Below, in pieces: positions 52,201 to 63,500 of a stretch of 64,000 nucleotides of DNA. Positions within the stretch are counted from its first letter, which is position 1; every line of letters begins with the position of its first letter. Source of the DNA: Rhynchonema sp. JSB1_4 (Eukaryota > Nematoda > Chromadorea > Monhysterida > Xyalidae); assembly GCA_030248065.1 (NCBI GenBank), contig JASAMV010008656.1:1-64000 (forward strand), in the 5' to 3' direction. Both the position numbers and the translations under genes were made by a program. The notes below the pieces were generated by a model. That model ran no database searches. It had not been told where the DNA came from and was given only the letters and a program-made list of their open reading frames with translations.

Positions 52201-55200
52201 GTTTCATTGATTATTGATCCAAAGAATCGTAAATACATTTGGACGACATTTAGGCCCAAGCGTGGCGTTCATTCCAAAAAGCGATATGGTTGCATCGAAA
52301 CGAACTGCTGACAGCGTATGCCGTTGCCTCATTTTTGCTGCTCCTGCTCACCGCCGCAGTCTACTTGACAGAGTTTGCAGGTCAGTGTACAGAACCTAGA
52401 ATACAGAATCAGAATATATGATGAACCTAACGTATATATCGTGCTTTCGATTTTGTCCGACTTAATTCTGGCTCCAAAATTATGGAAGCAGCAGTTCGTT
52501 TACGTTCAGAGGGTCTACCAACTTTCGAAACCTATGGTGACACGATCTGGTGGGGTATCGTCACGATGTTGACAATTGGGTGAGTATAAGCTAGAAAGTG
52601 TATACATACCGGGTACCAGTGGTGTCGTTGAGAAATCGAAATTTTCCCATACCCAGCCCAATTTTCGGGAAATTTCCCATACATACTCCCAAAAATCAAA
52701 AGTTTCCTACACCAGGGGGGTTTGTCCAAAAATTCAAAAAATTCCCATACCCGGCGGGGGGGAGAGGTTTCTAAAAAATGACCCCAAAAATCTTCTAAAA
52801 GTACCAGTGGTCTTCTGAACTTTTTCATTTGTTTTCCACTTCAGTCACGCAAGCGCAAGTTAAATAATTTCAACTCTGTTATTTGTTCTCTTGAGAACAG
52901 GATTTGGCTGTTTCGCCGTGTTTCGTCACGAGCGCGTTTATACTTTTTTGGCTGTTTCACGTTGCGTGTTCCTGGGCAAGTATAGAGACGCTACGAAAGA
53001 GTTTGAAGCAAGAACATGAATTTCTTGTTCTTGTTGCGTCAGAGAACGAAGTATATGGGTCTTACAACAAGTGCTTAAAACAGAGTTTTGTTGCTGCAGC
53101 AAGCGATTTTTGACATTTTAAGGAGAAAAATGGTCAATGTTGGTACTTCTCGGGGTCAAAAAGTCATTTCTTAGGGGTGCTTGTTCCAAAAGTGAAAAAG
53201 TTCCCATACCCCATACCCCCGGCCAATTCCCACACCCCATACTAGGGGGTAACCCCCAACCCCCCTAAGGACACCAGGTACATACATGCCTTTTTTGATA
53301 CGACATCTGAAACTATTTTTCAGTTACGGTCGTTTTGTGCCCAAAGCAGCGCTGTCCAAGGTGCTGACATGCACGTTGGGTGTTGTCTGTGTCTGGCTCT
53401 ATGGATGCGCCGCCAGCGTAATCGGTGTGTTGACACCTTGATGTAGCAAAGAATAACATCTGAATTTAAAGGGAGTCACAGTGTCATGACAGGCCCCAAA
53501 AATTGAAATCTAGCACCTATAATTTTTCAGTTCAGGCGCCAGTGGCGCCAAAAATTTAAGCTCGGCCGTATATTTCAGGTGTCAGAGGCACAAAAAACAT
53601 GGATTTAGGTGCCCGGAGCACTTGAGATTTATTAATGATAGAAAAACGCCAAAGTCACAGCGTCGTAACCTTGGCTCGTTCGACAGGTGTCGGCATCACA
53701 CTGATGGTCAACGATCGGAAGCAAATGCAGCAACGAGCCAAACTGCGCCAGGCTGCAGCCAGATTCATTCAGGCGGCCGTCCGGCAGCATTTGATGTGCA
53801 CCAAGTTCGACACCGTTGCATTCTACACGTTGGTGTGGTACTTTCACATTCAGAGGCTAATACGATTGTTGTCAACGCAACTGTCTGTTGTTCGTGTGCA
53901 AGCGCAGCTCTACTGCGGTAGCTGCTTGTCTGCGATGAGGTGCAGCACACGCGCGATGTGCAAACTACAGCGCGATGACATTAGTATGGAAATGTGATTT
54001 GGAAAGCAGCCCCAAATGAGCCCGAGCCTGACGACATGCTGCTGCGTGTTTGCACGCGAACCACAGGCAGTAACGTTGACACCATTACTAAAAGCGCCCT
54101 AACTTCTTGAAGAGCCCAGTGCAAGACTCTGTGGGCCGAAGAACTGTTCGGTCAGAGCAGCCAGCAATCGAAAGACGATGAGTTGTTGTCAACGGAACGG
54201 AAACCGAGTGTGAAACTGACACGTAGATTGTCGAACGCGAGCTCAGCGCTGCTGAATGTGATGCGATCGGTTGACCACATACGACCGCGGAGCAACAGTC
54301 ACGCTGCGGCACTCAGCCGGAGAATGGCCACTGGTTCTTGCAGTGAGACTGGGGTGAGATGCTGCAACGAAGGACAATTCTATTGTAGTCTGCGTAGCTG
54401 CGCATACCAATTTCGTGCCAACGCAGCAATGTAATGCACATACATACATAGCTTTGCGTGCAAAACGCGACGAGGAGCAGCCCTGAGCGGAGCGTGAAGA
54501 ACATTATACAATATGTAGAGGGTTGTAGCGCACTTGGACAGCGCAACGAATGCGTTGACGGCAACAGACACCCTGCTGCGAAACATACACGCACGCGTAG
54601 ACTATACACTAGAATCAGTCGCGATGATGGGTCAAAGTGAAAATGTGGTGAGATCTGGCCTCTCCTTCACAGATCAGCGAAGTTGAATGGTTCGATTCCC
54701 AATCCGACTAATTGTATTTCATAGTGAGTAAAAAGCTGATATATTTAGGATCAGCATCGAAGTGGTACGTCACTCAACATCGATCAGATTCTGTCCGTAT
54801 CCCAATTGTTCGTGCCCATGATTGACCGGACGAGAAGTGCAGCCACCATTGGCAGATCTCCGCCCTCGATTGTGTGAGCGATAGGAAACTTTCAAGCATT
54901 TTTCATTTACCGTCATTGTGTCAGCGCCAGGTGTGTGAAAAAACCGTCTAATATATGCTGCATCGGCCCAAACTCATGAAACAGTATTACTTGACACATC
55001 ACTATGGTCTGAAAAGGGGTCAAACTTCGCCAGGGTGGTAAGCGATACAGTAATCAGGGAAATCGCGGTTTTTTCAGAGGGTGGCCCGAAAAAACGGCCA
55101 TTGACACTTTCAGCATGGAATGATCTGACACTAATCCAATCATTGCTTGTACACGTTTCAGTATCAGCATTGAGCCTGAAGAGCAGTCAGCAGCAGCAGC

Positions 55201-57235
55201 AGTCACCAGGCCGCGACGTAGCGTCAGCGTTGACACAATCGAATCGAATGATGGTGAATCAAGTAATGCTATACCTATATACTTACAGTGTCTTGTCGTG
55301 ATTGAGAACGTGTTCCGTTTTTAAAAGGTGACAGTTGTTAAAACACTAAGAGCGGAGGAACCAAACTTTGTGGTTGGATCATTTCGTTCTTTTTGGTTTG
55401 GATTGAAAATCATTTAAAGTTTATTGATGCCGCCAATTTCGACCAGCGTAAAAGCTGCCAGGTCTGGGAACAAGTCGAAATTAGCGACCTAATCAATTAA
55501 ATAGTCACGTGAGCAAGGCAGATGTACGAAATGATCTCCATCACAAACATTGATTCTGCTCTTAGTCTTAATGTTATGACTCCGGTCACGTTAAAACAGC
55601 GGTCACGACAACAAGATCCTGACATTGGGTGGAATTCACAAAACAAAGTCAAGCTCACCGTCAAGCTCAACGTCAAAGTTCAACGTCAGATGGTTCGGCG
55701 TCACGCTGGCTCGTGCAGCAGACGCGATTTTCTAAACGAAGGGTCAACTTTGACGCATTATTGCGTAAGACTGGATGCTTATCTAGCCAAAATATTATTA
55801 TAGGGATGTAACAGAAGCGTTTTGTGAGAGTATTTCTGAGTTTCATGAATTTCTGAAAGGAGGCAAAGAAATGAATGGAAGATCACCAATGGGGGCGCAA
55901 AAAATTTTGACTGCGGTCAATGATCGCCACATTATTTTCATACCATTAGTCAGAAATTATTATAACTCAGAAATAATCTTTTGAAACGCTTGTGCTACGT
56001 CCTTAAAATAACAGTATCCCGAGAAACGCATCCAATCATGCACAATAATGTGTCAAAGTTGACCCTTCGTTTAGAAAATTGCGTCTGCTGCACGAGCCAG
56101 GGTGACGCCGAAACATCTGACGTTGAACTTTGACGTTGAGCTTGACGGTGAGCTTGACTTTGTTTTGTGAATTCCAGCCATTAGTCTGAAAGGCATATGT
56201 ACGCAAATTCCTTGTCTTAGACGAGCAAGTCGATCGTCGAAGAAGTCGCAGTCCACCAACAAGCAACAGCCATCAAGCCAAATTCACGCATGCCGTTCGA
56301 TTCGTTGCGTCACTCAAATATTCGGCCGCCCGACGTCGCTTCGGTCGCGTTCGGCAACCGGTCAATTATGAAGTGATCACGGCTGAATGCGATGAGAATG
56401 AGAGAAAACAAATGCTGAAGTTGAGAGAGGTACATTGTGGCTGATTTATGCATTTTTTGCTGGCATCCGGATCTGGAGGTGGGTGGTTTGACTTTGACTT
56501 GGCTGCGAATAATGTAAGAATTTACAGATTTTACATCCACGTGTGAAACCTCAGCCAGCGACACATGTGTGGCTGTGTGATGTATATAGCATGTGTGTCC
56601 TTGTGTGCACAACGGGAGTCCATCTGCTGTTTCACCGTGGTGTGCAATGAGCAATAAATCTTCTTGCCTAGTCAGAATCAATAACCCACCCCCGCACTCG
56701 GACGCCAGCAAACTGCATCCAGCGCTGGAGTACCACATGTCTTCAGATTTACGTTTTTTATTTATAGTTCCATGTAAGTTCCACAAGTTCCATCGCAAGC
56801 AATGGTCAAACGCAGTCGTCGCAGAACGGAACCGAACCTTTGACCAGTGTAAAAAACGTAGGCCACAAACAATAACACTGTGCATGCTTGCATAAGGTTT
56901 GAGAACATGTCTCACAGGTACCTTCTTTAGTACGGTGTCCCACCGGGCGTAAACTGATACGAGGACCAAATGTCAAACATGGTCATTTTATATTGTTTTG
57001 GTATTTCGAGCATGCGAAACACGTCAAAGCCGTCAATTATACACCCGTCACGAAAAGATTGAGATTCGTGTGCCAGATTCAACAGCAAATCGACCGAGTC
57101 ACGGGTGGCGGTGACATCGAGGACCATCAAACAATAGTGGATCGTGTTGGCGCATTGGAACGCAAAACACACGAGCTGAACTCAAAGTTGGACATGCTGT
57201 GCAGCATGGTGGCTCAGTTGAATGATGTCAGCTGA
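49203..57235 (+). CDS. KCNQ: KCNQ (Kv7)-type voltage-gated potassium channel subunit, divergent; start codon not located
   Basis: A six-transmembrane potassium channel subunit. Exons in phase: 49203-49328 (pre-S1/S1, RRSCYNFLERPDYTLNFVYQ), 49410-49595 (S1-S2, then EFAVRLWAVSVVNRFRGVKG), 52056-52195 (S3-S4), 52254-52380 (S4-S5/S5, LHRNELLTAYAVASFLL), 52492-52579 (pore, DTIWWGIVTMLTIG), 53324-53424 (YGR, then S6) and about 53690-53840 (helix A, RQAAARFIQAAVRQ). The distal C-terminus is at about 54751-54870 and 55162-55261 (tentative), 56221-56429 (AVRFVASLKYSAARRRF, like the KCNQ helix B region) and about 57012-57235 (VCQIQQQIDRVTG and a coiled coil VGALERKTHELNSKLDMLC). S4 and filter are unusual (see findings). 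The introns between exons 2 and 3, and beyond the pore, are full of mobile elements. The 5' exon with the ATG was not found in 48402-49202. Confidence 0.88.
49625..49730. mobile_element. Perfect 100-bp hairpin element, ends CTGCGATTAG
   Basis: TCTGCGATTAGATAAATGCG and its reverse complement enclose a short loop with two more ATGCGGAATG units. It lies in the KCNQ intron after the S2 exon. Confidence 0.75.
49731..49977. mobile_element. AAGGTGGAG-ended miniature element with TA flanks
   Basis: 247 bp, ends AAGGTGGAGTTATACTTG and its complement, flanked by TA at 49729-49730 and 49978-49979. Inverted repeats extend through GTGGACATTTTGTCC. It abuts 49625-49730 directly. Confidence 0.82.
50040..50273. 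mobile_element. Hairpin element with GGTGTAAAG motifs
   Basis: Arms TTTTCGAAACGGTGTAAAGG and its partner CCTTTACACCGTTTCGAAAA, with further pairing through CTCGGTCG and TTTACACCGAG. It is the third of four inverted-repeat elements in a row in this KCNQ intron. Confidence 0.75.
50334..51989. mobile_element. TTAA-flanked fold-back element, about 1.66 kb, nearly all inverted repeat
   Basis: TTAA at 50330-50333 and 51990-51993. Ends are AGGGCTCGGGACATAACCG and its reverse complement. Similarity between the halves continues for most of each side with growing divergence towards the centre near 51.16 kb; paired blocks include GAAATTTTGAGGC-type motifs and CGAACGATRTATAACA. There is no long frame and no transposase. 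It sits in the intron between the S2 and S3 exons of the KCNQ-like gene. Confidence 0.85.
55425..55525. repeat. Dispersed repeat copy in a KCNQ intron
   Basis: GCCAATTTCGACCAGCGTAA, AAGTCGAAATTAGCGACC, then AGTCACGTGAGCAAGGCAG. Same family as 42183-42330. The next stretch (55630-55750) has an inverted partner at 56040-56180. Confidence 0.6.
55625..56185. repeat. Inverted repeat pair around AAGCTCACCGTCAAGCTC in a KCNQ intron
   Basis: GTGGAATTCACAAAACAAAG...TTTGACGCATTATTG at about 55628-55767 is repeated in reverse complement at about 56040-56180 (CAATAATGTGTCAAAG ... TTGTGAATTCC). It probably marks a roughly 560-bp inverted-repeat element. Both arms give short frames that are not coding. 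Confidence 0.6.
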
Positions 57236-58019
57236 ATCAAAAACTTGAAAATTATCGGGCGAAATCAAACCTGGTCATGGGTCGGGTTTGGGCTTGCCTT
57301 GGTCATGCGACTTTCTTAGGATGTCCCCAGATTTGCAAATATCAACCAGCGCGCCTAAGTTCTTATCCATTGTGTGGCAGCAACTTTAGGCCGGAACTAG
57401 TACTCCGTTGTGCAAAAACTCACGTGACCAAGGCAACACCTATGTGCATATCACCAAGTTTGAGTTCGGCCCATTCATAAAATTCCATCAAAACGTAGTC
57501 GAGTACAGCTGGCGGAAATTCCGCTGATTCGCTCAAGACACTGAAATCATGGACCATTTCTCCTGGTTGCTTTTACATTTTTATGCAGCTAACTTTTGCA
57601 GTATTGATTAAAAATGAGCATAAAATAGAAATAATGATACTCATTCATTACGAGACGTCAAAGCAAACAAATGCATCACGAAAATTACTGGAGATCCACG
57701 CGGGATCCAATGTTGCATTACAAAGTCGCATCTATCGCTGGAACAGTACTCCGAATGATTGTACGTAAAATTTGCCTGGTAAGTTTTAGTTAATTTATTA
57801 TCAACTCCATATTTCAATCAAGATATCATAACACAATAGTGAAAGTCGATTGTGTATGTAATAAGAATTCTGGTTCCTGCAGGTCAATGCCTATTTTGAC
57901 GTACTGGGGTAGACCGGGTAAAGCCTTAGAAAGCACACAACGATTTCAACGAAAAAATTTTTATACAGGAATAAAATGAACTTTAAATAAGCCCTAAAGC
58001 AAGAACACAAGCATTCCGG

Positions 58020-58225
58020 TGAACGGGCAGTTCGGCACAGGCAGTTTGAGCAAGAAAAAAAGACTAGAGTCCAAAAGAGTAGAACATAAGAACGAATAGG
58101 CCGAAACCGAAAAACAAAACTAAACCCAAGAGTAGGCCTAAGCCGAAGCCATTGAAACGAAAAAGAAGTCTGCTGTTTTTTCTTGCCAAACTGGTTTTGC
58201 TCAATTGCCCGACCACAAGCGTTTT
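58020..58225. mobile_element. Degenerate TTAGGC-bearing fold-back element
   Basis: Contains TTTGAGCAAGAAAAAAAGAC at one side and TTTGCTCAATTGCCCGACC at the other, with AGTAGGCCTAAGCCGAAGCC between. It is recognisably the family of 3659-3949 at an unrelated site between the KCNQ-like and basigin-like genes. Confidence 0.65.
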
Positions 58226-58310
58226 ACCACTAGACATTTATTATAATTATATTGTGACGATCTAGTTCGAAATTCAAAGTACATGTGCGTGCATGTATAC
58301 CAGGCATGTA

Positions 58311-58668
58311 TAGTTCAGCCACGAACTCATGAGACGACTTATTTTGAAGTTTACTTGTACGGATCCAATTAGTTCCGGTTCAACGGATTTCGGAAATGAA
58401 AGAAAGAGAAACGCATGTATTTTTTAAAAACACGCTCTCCACTTCGGTGCGTAAATTCTCTTTTGGCTCCCAAAACATTTGTGTGTTGAACGACGTTGCT
58501 GTTCGCGTAAGCACGCAACAAATTGAGGTCAGCCAGCTGGAACTTGTCATCATCTCTCTCGGCCCAATCTCTTTCTTTTGTTTGCGAAAACCCGTGTAAC
58601 AGGCGTATTTTTGAATCTGGCCAAGCAAGCTTTAAAAAGAGTCGTCTCATGAGCTCATGGTTGGACTA
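58311..58668. mobile_element. TA-flanked miniature element, diverged relative of the TAGTCC family
   Basis: 358 bp, ends TAGTTCAGCCACGAACTCAT and ATGAGCTCATGGTTGGACTA with TA on each side. The interior differs from the 242-bp copies, so this is a sister subfamily. Confidence 0.75.
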
Positions 58669-58944
58669 TACAGTCAACAAGCAAATGTACAGAAGGCGCT
58701 ACACTATATTACACATAATGATGATTATAAAGTAACGAAGCAAGATATTTCGCATGAAACATGCACAAAAGTTGACTAGTATCGCACAAAAATGGTAAGA
58801 CCCCGCGACAACTACAGCATATGTATACCTAAGCCGACTGCAGAAGTTATGATGACAGAAAAAATTGGCGCATTTTATGGCATCTGTCATTACAATCAGA
58901 AAAAATTGTACGCTCTCACCACGAACAATACACTTGTTGTGTAA

Positions 58945-59115
58945 GGGCGAACTTAAGTTAAATCCGGAATCCGGTATCCGGAAATAATTTGCATGCAAAA
59001 ATTCAAAACATTTCTAGGTTCCGGAAATATTTCCGGAAAACGCAAGAATTTACATGCAAAAATAATGCGTTTCCCGGAAATAATTCCGGATTCCGGATTC
59101 AACCTAAGCCCGCCC
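58945..59115. mobile_element. Third copy of the CCGGAAATATTTCCGG miniature element
   Basis: 171 bp, same ends and same internal order as 9006-9183 but at an unrelated site, flanked by TAA (58942-58944, 59116-59118). An independent insertion confirms that the element is mobile. Confidence 0.83.
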
Positions 59116-60532
59116 TAAGCAAGCACAAAATCTTACAGTTACAAGACCTGAAGCTATACTGCGCTGTTGATATACATACATAGATTTGTGACAAAAATCA
59201 AACAAAAATGAGACAATCTGGCAACACTCAAACACCAGGAGGGGACACGTAAATTGTATATGTGATGGCAAATGGAAAACAAGTGAGAACTTCAACATCG
59301 ATAATTATTATAGCTCCAAGTAAACCAACGTCGCCAACTACGCCACATGCTGCAACGCAGGATTTTGGCTTATATTAATGTCGTCAGCGCAGATTGTCAA
59401 CTCTGGTCATCACCTCAGCTCTAATGCCATGTATAGTCTTTCCGTTTTATAACAATCCAGGGGCGGTATACAGAAAATGTGTCAACACCTTGAAAACAGC
59501 AGTCATCGTCGTGGATGATAACCACCCGTCGACAACGTGGCTCGAAACATGCGTATTACTTAATGTCTGCTGTTGCGATGAAGCATTTGCTGTATATTGG
59601 TCGCACAATGACTTTATAAGAATTGGTCAAATTTTTTTCCTGAATCGTAAAGAGGGAAAGGAGGGGATGGTGGGGGACACAAACAAAAAGAAATTCCCCC
59701 GTTTTCTTTATTTTACTAATTTTTTAAAAATTTATACTAAAAAAACATTTTTTTTTTTATACCTTGTTTGGACCGAGAATAAAATGAAAGATTATAGGTA
59801 TATATTTCTCGCCCTCATTTAAAGCTGCTTTAGTTGACGATTTGCGTTGACGGCCAAACAAATTAGCCTCTTTGTAAACCACAGTTTGTGGCGGTAGGTA
59901 ATAAGATCTCCCAAAACCACACCACCAACACAGACAGACACTCTGAAAGATCAAGTTTAGCACAATGCACAACACGAGACAAGGGTTATTTTTTTGAACA
60001 TACGAATGTTGAGAGAAAAGGGATGCGAGAGCATTGTGTGACTGTTGTATTTAGCAAATTATTGAAAAAATTAATTTGGAGTCCTGTCTACGCCTAGGTT
60101 AGAAAAGTCTGGATTTGCACGAACCTAAATCTAAAAGGCCATGCGCTCTTCGCGAGAATTTTCCCTCAAAGTGTACCATTATAAAGAATAGAAATTGACA
60201 CGTATTAGGATTGCAAGAGGAAGGGCCTCTCATAGCATCCACTACCAGTCTACCGTCTACATTTATAGTAAGCAGATAAGACGGGACAAGAATTTTGGGG
60301 CTAACGCTATTGTTATCAACGCAACTACCTGTGATTCGTGCAAACGCAGCTGGCTGGGTGTCTGCTGTACAACACACTTGGACAGCGCAACAGGCGCCTC
60401 GACGACAACGGGTAATGCTGCGTTTGCACGAACCACGGGCAGACACCAGTAGCATAAGTAGCAGACTGGCTGACTGTACAGAGGGTAGACTGTACTTGAA
60501 GGACTTTCAAGAAATCAACACATACTGTAAAT

Positions 60533-63500
60533 TCATGCTTTGACAGCGCGATGACGCACATCCGACGCATCCGACGCCAGCGGCTTCTTCCTGAAACACA
60601 AGCGATCACCAAAATGGCATTGAAATCTTCATGTCTTGATTTCCCCAGAGAATTGTAATGCAAAACCAATTTGCAATTGTAATGCAATTTTTTTTGGTTG
60701 GCTCGACGCTAAAGACCGAAATTTTTGGTGTAACCCTAATTTATTATGTCATGCGCGCAGATGCTGCGCCCCAGACACATTATTTTTTCGGTCGGAGACC
60801 TCGCTATAGATCTGAAAAATATTTGAGAAAAAACGCGCCGTTTTCGAAAACAAACCAACGAGCAGTTCTACGCGCCCGTAACTTACTAATTTAATAATTA
60901 TATCTTGACATAAACAAACAACGAACTGATCCATCTCCTCCTCCTCGGCGCGTTCGCGCGCCTGCTGTCGTTTCTCGCAGATGAGAATGATGATCACCAA
61001 CACGATCACTTCGACGACGATGCCGATGAACGGCCACAACGCCGCTAGTTTGTCTGCAAATTATAATCAATTATTATTAAACGACTGATAGAAACTTATC
61101 GGTTTTACTGGCAACAGTTGGTGGGGAGTCCTCGATCACGCGCGTGCATTCAATCATTGCTTGCACGCACGCACTCTTAAAATCGTGAACGATTGCATAT
61201 ATGGTTGCAGAATGCCACAATGGCGCATTGCGTAGCTTTACATTCCAAAATAGTTTACTCGTCCCGTACTAAAATCTATTTGCACGCCGATTACCGGAGC
61301 AGCTGAACCACTTTGAGTACTGATGTTAAAATCTGGTCATGCAAAGACTTAAACCGAAGTCTGAGGCCAACTCTACCCAAGCCAAAGTGTAAGCCTGATG
61401 CCTAGTCTGAGTCAGTGTAGTTCCTGGGGGGGAGGGGCCCCCCTCGGGTACGCTATCTTCCTCTCAGGTGGTACACTATCCCCCTATCTCCCGAAATTTT
61501 TGCCTAAAAAGGCATTTTTAGGCCTAAAATGGCAAGCTTTTGGCCCAAATGTGCAATTTTTAGGTCAATGTTGCCAAAAACCCTTTTTATGGAGATTTTT
61601 TCCAAAAAGGGGCAAAAATACGTCAAATTTTCTACCCCAAAAGAGTGACTTTTTCCTGAGTTTAGGTCTTCCCCCCTCGGGGGTACACTATCCCCCCTCC
61701 GAAAAAAACGGGGGGGGGGGGGTTCGCTATCTCCCCCTTCGGACCAGGAAGTACAGTGGTCTGAGTCCTAGCAAAAACGAAGGTCTGCTTTTTTTCGTGC
61801 CCAAAGTCGCTTTGGTCAATTGTTCGGCCGCCAGCCATTCAACCACGAGCAGGCATCAAACTAAAAACAATTGCCTAAAAACATTCCCAAAAATACAAAC
61901 AAACGCACCTTTGACGCGCAATAGGACGAGTGCACTATCCTGTTTGCCGCCAGACTCGGCCACACAAACGTACGCATATCGGTCTTCAAATTGTACGGAT
62001 CTGATATGCAGCTTTCCATTGCGAATGCCTGATGTAAATAAGGTTGGGTGTAAAAAATGTTTTCTTCTTATTTGCATATTTGAGGTCTTTATCAAACTTG
62101 ATTAGACAGTCACCAATATCTTGCCACAATACCGCACTTCAAGCATTATTGGTCACACAAATGCCCACCAACCAGCTTGTTGGAACTTGTTTATTTTTTG
62201 TTCGAACACAGCTTTTCTTGAGCTAGTCAACTTTAGTGGCATTATTATTTTCGTCAGAGCGCAGCCTGACGTGACCAAGCAAACTGGAGGGACAAGGTCC
62301 CCAATCAGCTAGTTTGGCATCGGCTATTACATTGACAACTATGTGAGCTTTCTTTCCCAACCTTGTTCATTGGCCAGCAGACTGAACCGATCATTTTCTC
62401 GAAGGAATTTGGCTGAAAAAACAAAACAATTTTCCAACTGTTTTTTTTCTAAAATCTAAAAAATCGAAGCGAAAAAATGCAACGCCCACCATCGATATTC
62501 TCTCGAGCGCCGCCGCTTACTTCCGACTCGTTCCTGATAATTTTTTTCAGGAAGTTGCAGAAAATTTTTGTCAGAAAAAAGTGGGCCGAACCGCAATTCT
62601 GACCAAGTAAAAAGCAGTAAAAAAGTAAACAACACCCAGACCCAACCTGTACCACTTGATTGTGGGTAATGGGTATCCATACACAAGACATTCCAGAAGA
62701 GCATCTTCCTCGTTCATTACATTTTTGCTTTTGTGATCTTTTGATGATACAACGGGATCGCCTGCAACTAATATAAATTTGATAGCTGTAATTTATAGAA
62801 GATATTTGATCGCAATCTTACTGTTTTCAGTTGTGTACTGAGTGGAGTAATGTTGGTCTGTTTCGCTGTTTTCGCGGACAGGCCGAGGCACCAGGGCTCG
62901 TCAGTGCGAACGCCTCTGGCAAATTTGTCTCTAAACAGCCCCAGCAACAGATCCTATTGCTGGGCTATTAAGTGTAAAGCTTGCGCAATCTTCATTTCAA
63001 AATATTACGTGTTTGACCACATCCTATCTGGTCAATGTAGTGTAATGTGACACTTCCTTACAGTGTAGTGGCAGGCAGATGGTTGCAAGGTACCCTTGGG
63101 GTTATGAATCCAGATGGTTGCAAGGTACCCCCTGCCCAGCCCCCGGAAGATTGCACGGGTGGCCGAAAAAAGTTTTTTTTGCATGCATTATACTGCAAAA
63201 TTGGCCAAAAAATTGGTGCTTTTTTGCATTTTGGCCGAAAATTTGCCTAAAATAGCTATTATATGGACGATTTTGAGGGTTTGAGGTCGAAAAATACCCA
63301 TTTTTGCCTATGAAAACCATAAATTGATGGTTGCAAGGTACACTCCGGGATGGTTGCAAGGTACCTACCCCTTAGGGGGGATCCCACCATCCTCCCAGCC
63401 GCTACACTGCTTCCCTATGTTTTCGCACACACAACAAACACACCTTTAAAACAATGCGCGAATCCAATGTCATAGTCCGTCGGCTTCTTGCCTTCGTCGC

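Larger units (their letters stand above)
57236..60532. other. Repeat-filled convergent intergenic region, KCNQ-like to basigin-like
   Basis: Contains the dispersed repeat at 57245-57480, the TTAGGC-bearing relic 58020-58225, the TA element 58311-58668, the TAA element 58945-59115 and a further dispersed repeat at about 60300-60440 (TATCAACGCAACTACCTG; also seen near 44450, 45390, 45895 and 53870). No coding exon is recognised. Confidence 0.6.

Noticed and set aside
54655..54715. Possible tRNA because of GGTTCGATTCCC, a T-loop-like string
   Set aside because: No pairing acceptor stem, D-arm or anticodon arm can be placed around it; it lies in a KCNQ intron.
56927..57172. Minus-strand frame that looks protein-like
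   Set aside because: The plus strand here encodes the KCNQ C-terminal coiled coil (VGALERKTHELNSKLDMLC) in phase with upstream exons; the minus frame is its shadow.
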